A stretch of 51,092 nt of DNA. Origin: DATMMS01 sp036824145 (GTDB lineage: Bacteria > Chloroflexota > Dormibacteria > DASZGP01). The stretch is from NCBI GenBank assembly GCA_036824145.1, contig DAITAT010000006.1, forward strand, positions 1 to 51,092, given 5' to 3'. The position numbers and the translations under genes were made by a program. The notes below the pieces were generated by a model that was not told where the DNA came from, made no database searches, and worked only from the letters and a program-made list of their open reading frames with translations. This document shows, piece by piece, positions 50,223 through 51,092 of this stretch (position 1 is the stretch's first letter; each line of letters begins with the position of its first letter).

Positions 50223-50264
50223 TTCCCGCCAATGATATGGGCGGCTGCCCGGCGGCCCCGTGGA

Positions 50265-50309
50265 TAGAATCGTCAAACCTTGATTCAGGACGCCGGCCCG
50301 ACGCCGTGA
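50265..50309 (+). promoter_or_regulatory. Putative -10 and leader ORF before the PIG-L gene
   Basis: TAGAAT (50265-50270, five of six matches to TATAAT) is followed after nine bases by TTG (50280), opening a 9-codon ORF whose TGA at 50307-50309 overlaps the GTG start of the PIG-L gene (GTGA). No clear -35 is seen. Confidence 0.25.
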
Positions 50310-51092
50310 CCGAAGAACTGTTTCCGATTCACCGGGCGATGTCGGTTGGTGCCCATCCCGACGATGCCGAATTCGGTTGCGCCGGGACACTGGCGAAACT
50401 GGCCGAGGACGGAGTCGAGGTCACCGTGGTGGTCTGCACCGCGGGCAACCGGGGTGGCGAAGGAGACCGGACCGAGGAGGAATTGGCTCGCGTCCGCGTC
50501 GAGGAGCAGCAGGCGGCCAATCACATCCTGGGGGTCAAGAATTACGTCAACCTGGGGTACGACGACGGCAGCCTGATGCCAACCCTAGAGCTGCGCAAAG
50601 ACATCACACGCGTGATCCGCAAGTACCGGCCAAACCTGGTCATCACCTCCAACCCGGTGCGGAATTTCAGCTCCATCGGCGGCAATCATCCTGACCACCT
50701 CGCCACCGGTGAGGCCACCCTGGCCGCGATCTACCCCACCGCCCGCAACCCGATGGCGCTTCCCGAGCTGCTCCCCGAGGGCCTCGAGAAATGGGTCGTG
50801 GACTGGGTCTACATCACCGGCCAGACGCTCGAGAAGCCGAACCTGTACGAGGACATCTCACGGACCATCGACAAGAAGGCGAATGCCCTGCTCGCCCATC
50901 AGAGCCAGCTCGGCGATTGGGTCGGCAAGTACGCCCGCGTCAGCGCCAAAGAGGCGGCGGAACGGGCCGCCAAAGCGGGGGTCGAGGGAATCGAGTACGC
51001 CGAGGAATTCCTGAAGCTGTTCACCGGCGAGGCCAGAGCGGAGGGGGCGGCAGAGCTGGTCGCGGCGGAGCGGCGACGCGCCCGGGGAGAGT
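50306..51092 (+). CDS. PIG-L/LmbE family deacetylase, truncated by window end
   Basis: 262 residues are visible and the frame is still open at the window edge. MSVGAHPDDAEFGCAGTLAKLAEDGVEVTVVVCTAGNRGG contains the AHPDDAE zinc-binding motif. RVEEQQAANHILGVKNYVNLGYDDGSL is the next family segment, and NHPDHLATGEATLAAIYP has the third zinc ligand His. These enzymes remove N-acetyl groups from GlcNAc-type sugars, as in mycothiol (MshB) and bacillithiol (BshB) synthesis. The DinB-like gene elsewhere in the window would fit a thiol-cofactor link, but this is speculative. GTG at 50306 is chosen because the fold starts soon after; no Shine-Dalgarno is at a normal distance. Confidence 0.88.
   Translation, partial: MTEELFPIHRAMSVGAHPDDAEFGCAGTLAKLAEDGVEVTVVVCTAGNRGGEGDRTEEELARVRVEEQQAANHILGVKNYVNLGYDDGSLMPTLELRKDITRVIRKYRPNLVITSNPVRNFSSIGGNHPDHLATGEATLAAIYPTARNPMALPELLPEGLEKWVVDWVYITGQTLEKPNLYEDISRTIDKKANALLAHQSQLGDWVGKYARVSAKEAAERAAKAGVEGIEYAEEFLKLFTGEARAEGAAELVAAERRRARGE

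Noticed and set aside
9..51092. Search by eye for tRNA, rRNA, CRISPR, transposase, integrase or phage genes
   Set aside because: None was recognised; a tRNAscan/Infernal search would be the decisive test.

Overview
This is a high-GC bacterial chromosome fragment. It looks like a scaffold from a draft or metagenome assembly, because three runs of exactly 100 N (8361-8460, 16459-16558, 48206-48305) read as scaffolding placeholders and truncate three genes. No rRNA, tRNA, CRISPR array, phage or insertion sequence was recognised. The lineage cannot be fixed from sequence alone. An F420-type (DDN family) nitroreductase, Ser/Thr kinases, many GTG/TTG starts and apparent leaderless promoters point to Actinomycetota, Chloroflexota or Dormibacterota-like soil bacteria (inference).

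Layout. 1-3.9 kb: a lysine/alanine repeat protein resembling histone H1 tails, a membrane protein with a spermidine-synthase-like domain, and an MFS exporter. 4.0-8.3 kb: a three-gene xylose-type sugar ABC transporter convergent with a Gfo/Idh/MocA oxidoreductase. 8.4-14.8 kb: a truncated VOC protein, a nitronate monooxygenase-like enzyme, a large membrane histidine kinase with no adjacent response regulator, a lipoprotein with two cupredoxin domains, a DUF4242 protein and a tiny acidic Pro/Glu/Ala/Thr peptide.

15.0-25.2 kb is the clearest metabolic unit: malate synthase, glcE and glcD on the minus strand, and divergently glcF, a lactate/glycolate permease and glycerate kinase on the plus strand, followed by an FMN 2-hydroxyacid dehydrogenase. 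Together they suggest uptake and oxidation of glycolate and lactate, with glyoxylate entering the TCA cycle through malate synthase. 25.4-31.1 kb: a complete five-gene branched-chain-amino-acid-type (Liv) ABC transporter and a two-domain VOC protein.

31.1-36.3 kb: a small repeat lipoprotein, two tandem transmembrane Ser/Thr kinases with different extracellular parts, and a phytoene-dehydrogenase-like flavoprotein. 36.3-39.4 kb: a DinB-like protein and a TPP-riboswitch-controlled cytX-thiD operon for thiamine precursor salvage. 39.4-51.1 kb: the large helicase Lhr, an F420-type nitroreductase, an AlkA-like glycosylase, a GH15 glucoamylase/trehalase, a macrodomain protein, a cyclophilin (truncated), folE, a flippase-like protein and a PIG-L deacetylase running off the window end.

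A recurring regulatory pattern is visible: several genes without a Shine-Dalgarno have a TANNNT-like hexamer exactly six bases before the start codon, the geometry of leaderless mRNAs. In three places a short leader ORF ends in a stop codon that overlaps the start codon of the main gene.
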